Shown one piece after another: positions 20,293-30,525 of a DNA stretch of 64,000 nt. The position numbers were made by a program, and so were the translations under genes. Below the pieces are notes generated by a model, which saw only the letters and a program-made list of their open reading frames with translations, was not told the origin of the DNA and did not search any database. Position 1 is the stretch's first letter; each line of letters opens with the position of its first letter. Source of the stretch: Lachnospiraceae bacterium (GTDB taxonomy: Bacteria; Bacillota; Clostridia; Lachnospirales; Lachnospiraceae); contig JAHAYJ010000032.1 in NCBI GenBank assembly GCA_018384375.1, forward strand, positions 115,603 through 179,602, written 5' to 3'.

Positions 20293-21543
20293 ATGAGTGG
20301 AAGAGGTAATTTGCGAACCTATTTAAAAGTGTTGATCAATGTGGGAATGCTGATCGTGCTGGTCCTGCTTTGCATTTTTGTGGTGCCGAAGGTGATTATC
20401 TATTTTATGCCTTTTGTGATTGGGTGGCTGATTGCTCTGATTGCGAGCCCGCTTGTACGATTTTTGGAAAAAAAGCTGAAAATTAAACGAAAGGTGGGTT
20501 CGGCTTTTACCATTATTGCAGTGCTTGCCCTGGTGATCGTGGCTGGTTATCTTCTGGGGGCTAAGCTCATCGAGGAGATCATAGATTTTATCGGAGATTT
20601 GCCCAAGATGTGGGAAGGACTGCAGAGTGATTTCGCGCAGATCGGGCAAAAGCTGGAGGTTGCCAGCAGACTGCTTCCAAAGAGCATCAGCGATACGGTC
20701 AGGAACATTTCAGGAAACATTGAGGAATATGTGGGGGATTTTGTGGGAGGACTGGTAAATAAGATGAGCAGTCCGACGTTGGAGGCACTCAGCAGATTTG
20801 CGGGAAATCTTCCGTCAATCTTTATCGGTGTCATCATGTGTTTATTGTCCGCCTACATGTTTGTGGCAGATAAGGAGTACATGCCGAACCTATTAAAGAA
20901 GGCTTTGCCGCTTTCGATTGTTGAGCGCTTTAACCTGATCAAGCGCGGGCTTCACAGAGCTGTGGGAGGATACTTCAGGGCACAGTTTAAGATAGAGATC
21001 TGGATGTATCTGCTTCTTGCAATCGGCTTTTCGGTTTTGCGGGTCCGCTATGCGTTCCTCATTGCAATCGGAGTAGCCTTTTTAGATCTGCTGCCGTTTT
21101 TTGGAACAGGAACGGTACTGCTTCCGTGGGCGGCGATCAAATTTTTGAGCGGTGATTACATGATGGTCATCGGCCTTTTGATCATCTGGGGCGTGGGACA
21201 GCTTGCAAGGCAGGTAATCCAGCCTAAGATCGTGGGGGATTCTGTGGGACTTGCTCCGATCCCGACGCTGATCCTGCTTTTTGTGGGATATAAGGCAGCA
21301 GGTGTGATCGGAATGATCATTGCGGTTCCCATCGGAATTATCATTCTGAATATGTATGAGGAGGGTGTATTTGATACTTTCCTGAACAGCTTAAAAATAT
21401 TGTACGCCAGCCTGAGTAACTTCCGGCATCTGACGGAGGAAGATATGGAAGAGGTACGGATTTACAAAGAAGAAGAAAAGAAGCGCATTGAGGCAAAGGA
21501 AAAGAAGCTTAGGGAACAATGCCGGAGCGGAAAGGAAGAATAG
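20293..21543 (+). CDS. AI-2E family transporter (PF01594-type permease)
   Basis: Multi-TM, LDLLPFFGTGTVLLPWA, QPKIVGDSVGLAPIPTLI. Confidence 0.9.
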   Translation: MSGRGNLRTYLKVLINVGMLIVLVLLCIFVVPKVIIYFMPFVIGWLIALIASPLVRFLEKKLKIKRKVGSAFTIIAVLALVIVAGYLLGAKLIEEIIDFIGDLPKMWEGLQSDFAQIGQKLEVASRLLPKSISDTVRNISGNIEEYVGDFVGGLVNKMSSPTLEALSRFAGNLPSIFIGVIMCLLSAYMFVADKEYMPNLLKKALPLSIVERFNLIKRGLHRAVGGYFRAQFKIEIWMYLLLAIGFSVLRVRYAFLIAIGVAFLDLLPFFGTGTVLLPWAAIKFLSGDYMMVIGLLIIWGVGQLARQVIQPKIVGDSVGLAPIPTLILLFVGYKAAGVIGMIIAVPIGIIILNMYEEGVFDTFLNSLKILYASLSNFRHLTEEDMEEVRIYKEEEKKRIEAKEKKLREQCRSGKEE

Positions 21544-21545
21544 AA

Positions 21546-22532
21546 ATGAAGGTTACGGTATATAACTGCAGAGCATTTGATGAAAAAGCGTTGTTTGAGC
21601 GTTATGGAAAGGAGCTGGGCATAGAACTGGTTTTGTGCCCGGATGCACCGAATCCTGAAAATGCGGCACTGGCAAAGGGAAGTGAATGCATTGATATCAT
21701 TACCTCCAAAATGCCTGCTCAGCTGCTTAAGGTGTTTGCAGATCAGGGAGTGAGGTATGTTACGACGAGAACCATCGGATATGACCATATCGATGTAAAG
21801 GCGGCAAAGGAACTGGGAATGACAGTCGCAAATGCACCCTACGGTCCCTGTGGTGTGGCAGATTATGCGGTGATGCTGATCCTGATGACAATCCGTAAGA
21901 TGAAGAGGATTCTGGAGCGTACCAATATTCAGGATTATTCCCTTCAGGGAATCCAGGGAAGGGAATTAAAAGACTTGACTGTAGGAGTCATTGGAACGGG
22001 GCGTATCGGAAGAACAGTTCTGACAGACTTGTCAGGTTTTGGCTGCAGACTGCTTGCCTATGATCTGTATGAAAATGAAGAGGTCAAGAGAGCCGGGGTG
22101 CCCTATGTGACGCTGGAGGAAATGTGGAAGCAGGCAGATGTCATTACGCTCCATGCACCACTTACGGATGATAATTATCATATGATAGGGAAGGAAGCAA
22201 TCGCAAAAATGAAGGATGGCGTCATGATTGTCAATACGGCAAGAGGTGGTCTGATTGACTCGGAAGCGCTGATTGAGGGAATCGAATCCGGAAAGATCGG
22301 CGGTGCAGGGCTGGACGTTGTGGAAAATGAATTTGGATTGTATTATTATGACCATAAATCAGATATACTAAATAACAGGGAGCTTGCAGTTCTGCGTGGT
22401 TTCCCCAATGTGACGGTAAGCCATCATATGGCTTTTTATACAGATGACTGTGTGGAAACGGTTGTCAGGGACTCTTTACTTGGCTGCAAATACTTTGTGG
22501 AGGGAAAAGAGAATCCCTGGGAGGTAAATTAA
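21546..22532 (+). CDS. D-lactate dehydrogenase/2-hydroxyacid dehydrogenase
   Basis: VGVIGTGRIGRTVLTDLSGFGCRLLAYD, VNTARGGLID. Confidence 0.92.
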   Translation: MKVTVYNCRAFDEKALFERYGKELGIELVLCPDAPNPENAALAKGSECIDIITSKMPAQLLKVFADQGVRYVTTRTIGYDHIDVKAAKELGMTVANAPYGPCGVADYAVMLILMTIRKMKRILERTNIQDYSLQGIQGRELKDLTVGVIGTGRIGRTVLTDLSGFGCRLLAYDLYENEEVKRAGVPYVTLEEMWKQADVITLHAPLTDDNYHMIGKEAIAKMKDGVMIVNTARGGLIDSEALIEGIESGKIGGAGLDVVENEFGLYYYDHKSDILNNRELAVLRGFPNVTVSHHMAFYTDDCVETVVRDSLLGCKYFVEGKENPWEVN

Positions 22533-23303
22533 TTGCGTAATTTCAGGATGCTTCTCCAATATGAGGGAACCAGATATCAGGGCTGGCAGCGCCAGGAAAG
22601 CACAGACAATACTATACAGGGAAAGCTGGAGATGCTGCTTTCCAAAATGACCGGACAGAAGATCGAGATCCAGGGAGCGGGAAGAACGGATGCCGGAGTA
22701 CATGCGCTTGGTCAGGTGGCGAATTTCCATGCAGATACACAGATGACAGAAAAGGAAATTCTGGAATATATGAACCGTTATCTGCCGGAAGACATTGCGG
22801 TCATTTCGCTGAAGGAGGTATCGGAGCGGTTTCACAGCAGGCTAAACGCGACAGGAAAAACCTATTGCTATCGAGTCATTCATTCTGAGCTTCCGCATGT
22901 TTTTGACAGAAGACATGCCCATGTGGTAGAGCAGAAGCTGGATGTCAGAGCAATGGAGGAAGCTGCTCAGTATTTGGTAGGAACGCATGATTTTAAGGCT
23001 TTCACTTCCAACAAAAGAGGGAAAAAATCAACCGTCAGAACGTTGGAAAGCATTCAGATCGAAGAACATGTAAGCGCATCCATGCAAATGCAGGGACTGC
23101 AGGATGAAATCTGTTTTCTGTACCGTGGAGACGGATTTCTCTATCATATGGTAAGGATTATAACAGGAACGCTTCTTGAGGTGGGGGCACATAAGAGAAA
23201 ACCCGAAGAAATTGCAGAAATTCTGGCATCCGGTTTAAGGGAAAGAGCCGGAGAGCTTGCACCTGCAAAGGGACTCACTTTATTGGAGGTTCGTTATCAG
23301 TGA
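22533..23303 (+). CDS. truA: tRNA pseudouridine(38-40) synthase
   Basis: YEGTRYQGWQRQ, QGAGRTDAGVHALGQVANF; TTG start. Confidence 0.95.
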   Translation: MRNFRMLLQYEGTRYQGWQRQESTDNTIQGKLEMLLSKMTGQKIEIQGAGRTDAGVHALGQVANFHADTQMTEKEILEYMNRYLPEDIAVISLKEVSERFHSRLNATGKTYCYRVIHSELPHVFDRRHAHVVEQKLDVRAMEEAAQYLVGTHDFKAFTSNKRGKKSTVRTLESIQIEEHVSASMQMQGLQDEICFLYRGDGFLYHMVRIITGTLLEVGAHKRKPEEIAEILASGLRERAGELAPAKGLTLLEVRYQ

Positions 23304-23791
23304 AGGATAGACCCACAGAAAGAAAATATATCAGATGGATCTTCTTCTTATATTTATTGATCATTATCAGACTCATTATTTTTAAATATCCGTTTGAAGA
23401 ACTTTTGGCAATAGCAGGAGGCTGGTCAGGGGAAGTGGTTGCGGCAGGTCTCCGCTCTGCAAATTTTACATTTTTTAAGACAATACGGATGTATGTGGAT
23501 TATTCCTATATGCTCAACAGCTTTGAAAATCTGGTGGGAAATATCGTGATCTTTGTTCCCTTCGGCTTTTTACTGCCAATGGTGCAAAAAGGGGGAAGGA
23601 ATTTTTTTGTCATGCTGCTTCATGCACTCCTGTTTGTACTTGGAATAGAGATTTTTCAGCTTTTCAGCGGCTTTGGAGCATTTGATGTGGATGATATTCT
23701 GCTTAATTGTATGGGAGCAATCTGGGGATATTTGATTTATTTTGTCTATGAAGGAATAAAAAAGCATAAAGAAGGGAAAAGGAGAGAATGA
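23300..23791 (+). CDS. VanZ-like family protein
   Basis: NLVGNIVIFVPFGFLLPM, IEIFQLFSGFGAFDVDDILLNCMGAIWGY. Confidence 0.9.
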   Translation: MKDRPTERKYIRWIFFLYLLIIIRLIIFKYPFEELLAIAGGWSGEVVAAGLRSANFTFFKTIRMYVDYSYMLNSFENLVGNIVIFVPFGFLLPMVQKGGRNFFVMLLHALLFVLGIEIFQLFSGFGAFDVDDILLNCMGAIWGYLIYFVYEGIKKHKEGKRRE

Positions 23792-23792
23792 A

Positions 23793-24383
23793 ATGGCAGA
23801 TTTTTTAAAAGGATTAAAAGCAAATTATACAATTTCTGCACTTCTGTGTGTGATACTGGGGCTGGTACTCCTGATCTGGCCGGGAACAACCACACAGATT
23901 GTGTGTATGCTTCTGGGAATCGTCCTCTTTACCTATGGGGCGATTCAGATCGTGCTCTATTTATTTAACAGAGAGCGGACGATCGTTTCACAGGGAATGC
24001 TGGTGCTCGGAATCATCTTTGCCGTGATTGGCGGCTGGATTCTGTTAAAGCCGGAAATGATCATCATGGCGGTACCTGTTATCGTAGGTGTATTGATTGT
24101 GATACATGGTTTACATAATGCAGCCCAAGCCTTTGCGTTGAAAAACGATGGCTACGATAGGTGGTGGGTGGCTTTTCTTCTGGGAGCTCTGACTGTGATT
24201 CTTGGAGGAATTCTGATCTATAATCCTTTTAAGGTCGTGAATACGGTTGTCAGGCTGATCGGAATTTTCCTGATCTATGACGGCCTTTCCGATGTGTGGA
24301 TCCTGTCACGGATCTTTAAGGTAAAAAGGAATGCGGAAAAGATCATAGATGCAAGCTATGTAGACGTTGAGGAGGATGACTGA
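23793..24383 (+). CDS. HdeD/DUF308-like membrane protein
   Basis: ~196 aa multi-TM with paired repeats (VILGLVLLIWPGTTTQIVCMLLGIVLFTYG; AVIGGWILLKPEMIIM; VILGGILIYNPF). Confidence 0.8.
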   Translation: MADFLKGLKANYTISALLCVILGLVLLIWPGTTTQIVCMLLGIVLFTYGAIQIVLYLFNRERTIVSQGMLVLGIIFAVIGGWILLKPEMIIMAVPVIVGVLIVIHGLHNAAQAFALKNDGYDRWWVAFLLGALTVILGGILIYNPFKVVNTVVRLIGIFLIYDGLSDVWILSRIFKVKRNAEKIIDASYVDVEEDD

Positions 24384-24384
24384 C

Positions 24385-25263
24385 ATGGCAGTATATGAGC
24401 TTACCAATAATACTGTGGCAATTCAGGTGAATTCCCACGGTGCAGAATGGAAGTCCCTGAAAAGTCTGAAGAACGGCACAGAGTACCTGTGGAAGGCAGA
24501 CCCGGCATTCTGGGGAAGAACCTCGCCGGTGCTTTTCCCCTTTGTGGGAGGTGTGAACAATAAGGAATACAGGACAAAGGGAAGGATTTATACCATGTCT
24601 CAGCATGGATTTGCCAGAGATATGGAGTTTGCGCTTTATTTAAAGAAGGAGAGCGAGATCTGGTTTGTCCTTCAATCCGATGCGCAGACCTATGAGAAAT
24701 ACCCCTATGAGTTTACCTTGAAGCTGGGCTACCGACTTCTGCCTGCAGGGGTGGAGGTACTCTGGCAGGTAGAAAATCCGGGAAAAGAGGAGCTGCCCTT
24801 TTCCATCGGCGGTCATCCCGCATTTAATTGTCCCATTGAGGAGGGAAAAAAGCAGACGGATTATCTGCTCAGGCTGGATGCCGGTGAACAGATCGTCAGC
24901 ACCCGTCTTAGCGGTAACGGACTGGCAACCGATGAACAGGAGGTATTTCAGCTCAAAGACGGTTTTTTGCCGATCACAGAGCAGCTGTTTGACAAGGATG
25001 CACTGGTGATCGAGCATGATCAGGCAAGGAAGGTTTCTCTTTGCAGGGCAGACGGCAGACCATATCTTACTGTAACCATGAGCGCCCCCTTATTCGGCAT
25101 CTGGTCTCCGCCAAAGAAGAATGCTCCTTTTATCTGTATTGAACCCTGGTATGGAAGATGTGACAGAGAGGGATTCCGGGGAGAACTGAAGGATCGGGAA
25201 TGGGGCAATTGCCTTGCGCCCGGAGGAATCTGGAAGGCGGCTTATCAGGTGGAGATCTCGTAA
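24385..25263 (+). CDS. Aldose 1-epimerase family protein
   Basis: HGAEWKSLKSLKNGTEYLWKADPAFWGRTSPVLFPFVG; GHPAFN; internal start MAVYELTNNTV. Confidence 0.9.
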   Translation: MAVYELTNNTVAIQVNSHGAEWKSLKSLKNGTEYLWKADPAFWGRTSPVLFPFVGGVNNKEYRTKGRIYTMSQHGFARDMEFALYLKKESEIWFVLQSDAQTYEKYPYEFTLKLGYRLLPAGVEVLWQVENPGKEELPFSIGGHPAFNCPIEEGKKQTDYLLRLDAGEQIVSTRLSGNGLATDEQEVFQLKDGFLPITEQLFDKDALVIEHDQARKVSLCRADGRPYLTVTMSAPLFGIWSPPKKNAPFICIEPWYGRCDREGFRGELKDREWGNCLAPGGIWKAAYQVEIS

Positions 25264-25275
25264 AATAAAAAATAA

Positions 25276-25304
25276 TTGACTTTAGCGCTTTAAAGCTGTA
25301 TAAT
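25276..25304 (+). promoter_or_regulatory. Sigma-A-type promoter for the COG2984-type ABC operon
   Basis: TTGACT-17 nt-TATAAT. Confidence 0.75.
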
Positions 25305-25356
25305 CGGTTCAGCAATGAAAGCTGTCATTGCAAATTTTTTTTTGGAGGAGAAAAGG

Positions 25357-26403
25357 ATGAAAAAGTTACTTGCATTGCTTTTGACAGTAGCTATGGTCGG
25401 AACTTTGACAGCCTGTGGCGGATCCAAGACACAGGAAACCGAAGCAACTGCTGAAAGCACAGAAGAGACAAAAGAGACAGAAACAGCAGAAGCAGAAAAC
25501 GTTGCAGAAACAGCAGAGGATACCACATACACGATAGGTATCTGTCAGCTGGTACAGCATGAGGCTCTGGATGCTGCAACACAGGGCTTTAAGGATGCTT
25601 TGACGGAAGAATTTGGTGACAAGGTTATCTTTGATGAGCAGAATGCACAGGGTGATTCCAACACCTGCTCCACCATTGTAAACGGCTTTGTTTCCAATAA
25701 TGTAGATTTGATTCTTGCAAACGCAACACCTGCTCTTCAGGCAGCTGCAGCAGGAACCAATGAGATCCCGATTCTCGGAACATCTGTTACGGAATACGGC
25801 GTTGCTCTCGAAATTGACGGATTTTCAGGAACGGTAGGCGGAAATATTTCCGGTACCTCCGATCTGGCACCTCTTGACGGACAGGCTGATATGCTTCAGG
25901 AGTTGTTCCCGGATGCCAAGACAGTAGGTTTACTGTACTGCTCCGCAGAAGCAAACTCCCAGTATCAGGTTGACACCATCAAGGCTTTTCTTGAGGAAAA
26001 GGGATACAGCTGTGAGTATTATGCATTCTCTGATTCGAACGATCTTTCCGCTGTAGTAACAGAAGCTGCAAATACAGTTGATGTGATTTATGTTCCTACG
26101 GACAACACAGCAGCTTCCAACACAGAGATCATCAACAATATCTGCCAGCCTGCCGGAGTACCGGTTGTTGCAGGTGAGGAAGGAATCTGTGCAGGATGTG
26201 GTGTGGCAACATTGTCCATCAGCTATTATGATCTGGGTGTGGCTACCGGCAAGATGGCGGTTAAGATCCTGAAAGGGGAGTCTGATATTTCCACTATGCC
26301 GATTGAATATGCACCGAACTTTACCAAGAAGTACAACGCAGCAAACTGCGAAGCACTGGGTATTAAAATTCCCGAAGGTTACGAAGCAATTGTAGCTGAG
26401 TAA
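25357..26403 (+). CDS. ABC transporter substrate-binding lipoprotein (COG2984/TrpX-like family)
   Basis: Lipobox LTACGG; ANATPALQAAA, VYVPTDNTAASN, SYYDLGVATGKMAVKILKGE. Confidence 0.88.
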   Translation: MKKLLALLLTVAMVGTLTACGGSKTQETEATAESTEETKETETAEAENVAETAEDTTYTIGICQLVQHEALDAATQGFKDALTEEFGDKVIFDEQNAQGDSNTCSTIVNGFVSNNVDLILANATPALQAAAAGTNEIPILGTSVTEYGVALEIDGFSGTVGGNISGTSDLAPLDGQADMLQELFPDAKTVGLLYCSAEANSQYQVDTIKAFLEEKGYSCEYYAFSDSNDLSAVVTEAANTVDVIYVPTDNTAASNTEIINNICQPAGVPVVAGEEGICAGCGVATLSISYYDLGVATGKMAVKILKGESDISTMPIEYAPNFTKKYNAANCEALGIKIPEGYEAIVAE

Positions 26404-26420
26404 TGACTGAAAACAACTGA

Positions 26421-26446
26421 CAGCGGGAGAAGCTTTTCTCTCGCTG
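26421..26446 (+). terminator. Attenuator-like hairpin between SBP and permease
   Basis: CAGCGGGAG-aagctttt-CTCTCGCTG. Confidence 0.5.
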
Positions 26447-26470
26447 CCTTTGTCGTTTATGGAGGAACAA

Positions 26471-27400
26471 ATGAACATATTAAACTTATTAAATGCAATG
26501 CCGGGGGCAGTGGCCCAGGGGTTGATCTGGGGCATTACTGCAATTGGAATTTATCTCACCTTTCGAATCCTTGACATAGCCGACCTTACTGTGGATGGCT
26601 CCTTATGTACGGGCGGTGCGGTCTGCATTATGATGATGCTTTCCGGACATAATGTTTTGGTATCCATGCTGGCAGCAACACTGGCTGGTATGGTAACCGG
26701 TCTCGTGACCGGACTATTTCACACCTTTATGGGAATTCCGGCTATTCTGTCCGGTATTCTTACACAGCTTGCCCTGTACTCTGTAAATCTGAAGATCATG
26801 GGCAAGGCGAATCAGGCAATTAACGTTGACAAATATGACCTTCTGGTTTCATTAAGATATATCAAGAATGTTGTTTTTTACAAGAATCCTATTTTTGTAG
26901 TGGCAATCTGTATTGTTTTGCTGGTACTCATTCTCTACTGGTTTTTCGGTACAGAGCTTGGCTGTGCACTGCGGGCCACCGGATGTAACGGGAATATGGC
27001 AAGAGCACAGGGGATCAATACGAATTTTTCCAAGGTGTTGGGATTGATGTTGTCTAACGGTCTGGTAGGCTTATCAGGTGCACTGCTTTCCCAGTATCAG
27101 GGCTTTGCGGATATCAATATGGGACGTGGCGCAATCGTTATCGGTCTTGCGGCAGTTATTATCGGAGAGGCGATCTTTGGACGTATCTTCCGCAATTTCG
27201 GTTTGAAACTGATCGGTGTGGCACTGGGCTCGATCCTTTATTATATCGTGCTGCAGACAGTGATCTGGCTGGGCGTGGATACGGATCTGCTCAAATTGTT
27301 CTCAGCGGTCGTTGTGGCAATCTTCCTTGCGATTCCCTATTGGAAGGGGAAATACTTTGCAAAACCGGTAGTGAAGAAGGGAGGCAGTACAAATGCTTGA
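26471..27400 (+). CDS. ABC transporter permease (TrpY-like)
   Basis: GLIWGITAIGIYLTFRILDIADLTVDGSLCTGGAV; hydrophobic; follows SBP. Confidence 0.88.
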   Translation: MNILNLLNAMPGAVAQGLIWGITAIGIYLTFRILDIADLTVDGSLCTGGAVCIMMMLSGHNVLVSMLAATLAGMVTGLVTGLFHTFMGIPAILSGILTQLALYSVNLKIMGKANQAINVDKYDLLVSLRYIKNVVFYKNPIFVVAICIVLLVLILYWFFGTELGCALRATGCNGNMARAQGINTNFSKVLGLMLSNGLVGLSGALLSQYQGFADINMGRGAIVIGLAAVIIGEAIFGRIFRNFGLKLIGVALGSILYYIVLQTVIWLGVDTDLLKLFSAVVVAIFLAIPYWKGKYFAKPVVKKGGSTNA

Positions 27401-28187
27401 GATTAAAAATGTTACAAAGATTTTTAATCCTGGGACAGTCAATGAAAAGCTGGCACTGGATAACTTCTCCCTGACACTTGAAGATGGTGATTTTGTTACG
27501 GTCATTGGCGGTAACGGTGCAGGAAAATCTACCATGATGAATGCGATTGCCGGTGTATGGCCGGTAGATGCAGGAAAGATCATAATTGACGGTGTAGATG
27601 TCACAAAGCTTCCTGAGCATAAAAGGGCAAAGTATCTGGGACGTGTGTTCCAGGATCCCATGACGGGAACGGCGGCTACGATGGGAATTGAGGAAAATCT
27701 CGCGCTTGCGAAACGTCGCGGGCACGGACGTACGCTGAGGGCCGGGATCAGCAGGAAGGAAAGAGAAGAATATAGAGAGCTGCTTAAGATTCTGGATCTG
27801 GGGCTTGAGGATCGTCTTACCTCTAAGGTTGGACTGCTGTCAGGAGGACAAAGACAGGCGCTTACGCTTCTGATGGCAACATTGCAAAAACCAAAGCTTC
27901 TGCTCCTTGACGAGCATACGGCAGCGCTGGATCCCAAGACTGCAGCAAAGGTTCTGGAAACAACAGAATTTATCGTGCAAAGAGATCAGCTGACAACACT
28001 GATGATCACTCATAATATGAGAGATGCCATTGCACACGGCAACCGTCTGATCATGCTGAATGAGGGACGCATCATTCTGGATATCAGAGGGGAGGAGAAA
28101 AAGAAGCTTACCGTGGAGGATCTGCTTCATAAATTTGAGGCGGCAAGCGGTGAAGAATTTGCAAGTGATAAAGCAATTCTGGGATAA
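27393..28187 (+). CDS. ABC transporter ATP-binding protein (TrpZ-like)
   Basis: GGNGAGKST, LLSGGQRQALTLLMA, LLLLDEHTAALD. Confidence 0.93.
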   Translation: MLEIKNVTKIFNPGTVNEKLALDNFSLTLEDGDFVTVIGGNGAGKSTMMNAIAGVWPVDAGKIIIDGVDVTKLPEHKRAKYLGRVFQDPMTGTAATMGIEENLALAKRRGHGRTLRAGISRKEREEYRELLKILDLGLEDRLTSKVGLLSGGQRQALTLLMATLQKPKLLLLDEHTAALDPKTAAKVLETTEFIVQRDQLTTLMITHNMRDAIAHGNRLIMLNEGRIILDIRGEEKKKLTVEDLLHKFEAASGEEFASDKAILG

Positions 28188-28297
28188 AGAGTGTTCATTT
28201 GCCATAAGAACTGATAGAATAGATATGTGGATGCATTGCCTGACGGCCGCAGGCAGTGCCAAACTTGTGTAAATCGGAAAGGAGAGGGAATAGGGAG

Positions 28298-30115
28298 ATG
28301 AAAGAGAAATTATTGTCGTTACTGCTGGTAGTGTGCCTGCTTTTCGGAGTGGCACCTGCGATACAGGTACAGGCGGCACCGGGAGCAGATCAGGATATTA
28401 TCATTCTTTATACGAATGATGTTCATTGCGGCGTGGATGACAATATCGGATATGCGGGATTGGCGCTCTACAAGAGCGAACTGGAGCAGCAGACCCCATA
28501 TGTGACCTTGGTTGATGCGGGAGATGCGATCCAGGGTGCACCGATCGGAACTTTATCTGAGGGAGCTTATCTGATCGATATCATGAACCAGGTAGGATAT
28601 GATGTAGCCGTGCCCGGTAATCATGAGTTCGACTATGGAATGAGCCGTTTCCTGGAACTGTCGAAAAAAATGAATTGTGGTTATTATTCCTGCAATTTTA
28701 TCAAAACAGCAACAGGAGAGACCGTGTTTGAACCGTACAAAATGATTACTTATGGGGACATCGATGTTGCTTATGTTGGCGTATGTACCCCGGAAAGTTT
28801 TACGAAATCAACACCGGCCTATTTCCAGGATAAAAACGGAAATTATCTCTATTCCTTCTGTGAGGATGAGAGTGGTCAGCGCCTTTATCAGCAGGTTCAG
28901 AATGCGGTGAATGCTGCAAGAGAGGCAGGGGCTGAGTATGTCATTGCAGTTGCACATGTAGGCGAAAATGACGTGACACCCAGATGGAGTTCGCCCCAGA
29001 TCATAGCAAATACAACGGGAATAGATGCATGGATTGACGGACATTCCCATGAAACAACACCTGTTAAGAAGGTGAAGAACCAACAGGGAAAAGAAGTCGT
29101 ACTGACTCAGACCGGAACAAAACTGAAAAATATCGGCCGCTTAACGATTAAGACGGACGGAACCATTGAAGCCGGGTTGGCATCAGAGGTGCCGGCTCTT
29201 GGCTATGAAACGGTGTATACTGTAAAGAACGGTGATACCCTTGCAAGAATTGCAAAGAGAGAACTCGGCTCTTATGACAGATGGAATGAGATCTATGAGA
29301 GAAATAAAGAGGCTCTGTCAAATGTCAATACTCTTGCTGTGGGACAGCAGATCATCATACCGCAGGGTGCTTCTGTGAATGAGGACGGCAAAGCAATTGA
29401 TTATGCAACAGATCAGTACATTAAAAGGATTCAAAGTCAGTACGAGGAGAGTCTGAAGACGGTCTTGGGAAGGACAGCTTATGAACTGACGGTGAATCGG
29501 CCGGATGGAAGCCGAAAAGTGCGAAGCGGAGAAACCAATCTGGGTGATCTTTCTGCAGATGCTTATCGCGTTATGCTTGGCGCTGACATCGGCTTTGCAA
29601 ACGGAGGCGGAATTCGGGCAAGTATAAAGCCGGGAAATATTACATATAAGGATACATTGACAGTGTTCCCGTTTGGCAATATGGGCTGTGTGGTTCAGGC
29701 TACCGGACAGCAGATCAAGGATGCACTGGAAATGGCATCCAGAAATTATCCGGTGGAAAACGGCGGATTCCTGCAGGTGTCAGGCCTTACCTATACCATT
29801 GATTCTTCAGTTCCTTCCAGCGTGAAAACAGATGAAAAGGGAAATTTCATCGGTGTGACGGGTGCCTATCGTGTTACCGACATTATGGTGGGGGGAGAAC
29901 CGATCGATTTGGCAAAAACCTATACGGTTGCATCTCATAATTACATGCTGAAGTCAGGCGGAGATGGAATGACTATGTTTGCCTCCTGTCCCATTTTGAA
30001 GGATGAAGTGATGGTGGATGTGGATATTCTGTCAGGTTATATCAACAGCCTTGGCGGAAGCGTACCGGCAGACTATGCTGCTGTCGAAGGCCAGGGAAGA
30101 ATCACAATCAGATAA
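28298..30115 (+). CDS. 5'-nucleotidase family secreted protein with an inter-domain LysM
   Basis: Metallophosphatase motifs (YTNDVHCG, DAGDAIQG, GNHEFDYG), LysM YTVKNGDTLARIAKRELGSYDRWNEIYERNKEALSNVNTLAVGQQIIIP, then 5_nucleotid_C (FANGGGIRASI). Confidence 0.9.
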   Translation: MKEKLLSLLLVVCLLFGVAPAIQVQAAPGADQDIIILYTNDVHCGVDDNIGYAGLALYKSELEQQTPYVTLVDAGDAIQGAPIGTLSEGAYLIDIMNQVGYDVAVPGNHEFDYGMSRFLELSKKMNCGYYSCNFIKTATGETVFEPYKMITYGDIDVAYVGVCTPESFTKSTPAYFQDKNGNYLYSFCEDESGQRLYQQVQNAVNAAREAGAEYVIAVAHVGENDVTPRWSSPQIIANTTGIDAWIDGHSHETTPVKKVKNQQGKEVVLTQTGTKLKNIGRLTIKTDGTIEAGLASEVPALGYETVYTVKNGDTLARIAKRELGSYDRWNEIYERNKEALSNVNTLAVGQQIIIPQGASVNEDGKAIDYATDQYIKRIQSQYEESLKTVLGRTAYELTVNRPDGSRKVRSGETNLGDLSADAYRVMLGADIGFANGGGIRASIKPGNITYKDTLTVFPFGNMGCVVQATGQQIKDALEMASRNYPVENGGFLQVSGLTYTIDSSVPSSVKTDEKGNFIGVTGAYRVTDIMVGGEPIDLAKTYTVASHNYMLKSGGDGMTMFASCPILKDEVMVDVDILSGYINSLGGSVPADYAAVEGQGRITIR

Positions 30116-30195
30116 TTTCACGGTAAGGAATCCTGAGAATATAAAAACTCTCAAAATTCATCTTGACAAATGAAAAAGCGGCTACTAAGATAATA

Positions 30196-30503
30196 GTAAT
30201 TATAAAAAGGCGTTGAAAAAGAGGAGTACACGGATCGGATCTCCATCAGAGAAGAAACCCTGCGTAAGAAGCGCAGTGCTGTGAGGTTTCAGGAGAAGGA
30301 GCGTGGAAGGTAGCTTTGGAGCCGGGAGATCGAACCTGATCTATAGAAGATATCGGAAGGTCAACAGTAGATTTTCACGATTTATCCCCGTTAACGGATA
30401 GGATTTTGAGCAGCAGATGCCGAAATCACTGAGTGATAAATGAAGGTGGTACCGCGTGAATACGCCCTTTGCAGATTGGAGAATCTGCAAAGGGCTTTTT
30501 TGT
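30196..30503 (+). promoter_or_regulatory. T-box leader of valS (tentative specifier GTA at 30310-30312)
   Basis: Conserved T-box sequence AAGGTGGTACCGCG at 30443-30456, then GCCCTTTGCAGATT..AATCTGCAAAGGGCTTTTTT terminator; GAAGGTAGCTTTGGAGC specifier-loop-like. Confidence 0.92.
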
Positions 30504-30525
30504 TTTGTGGGAAAGGAGAAACGAT

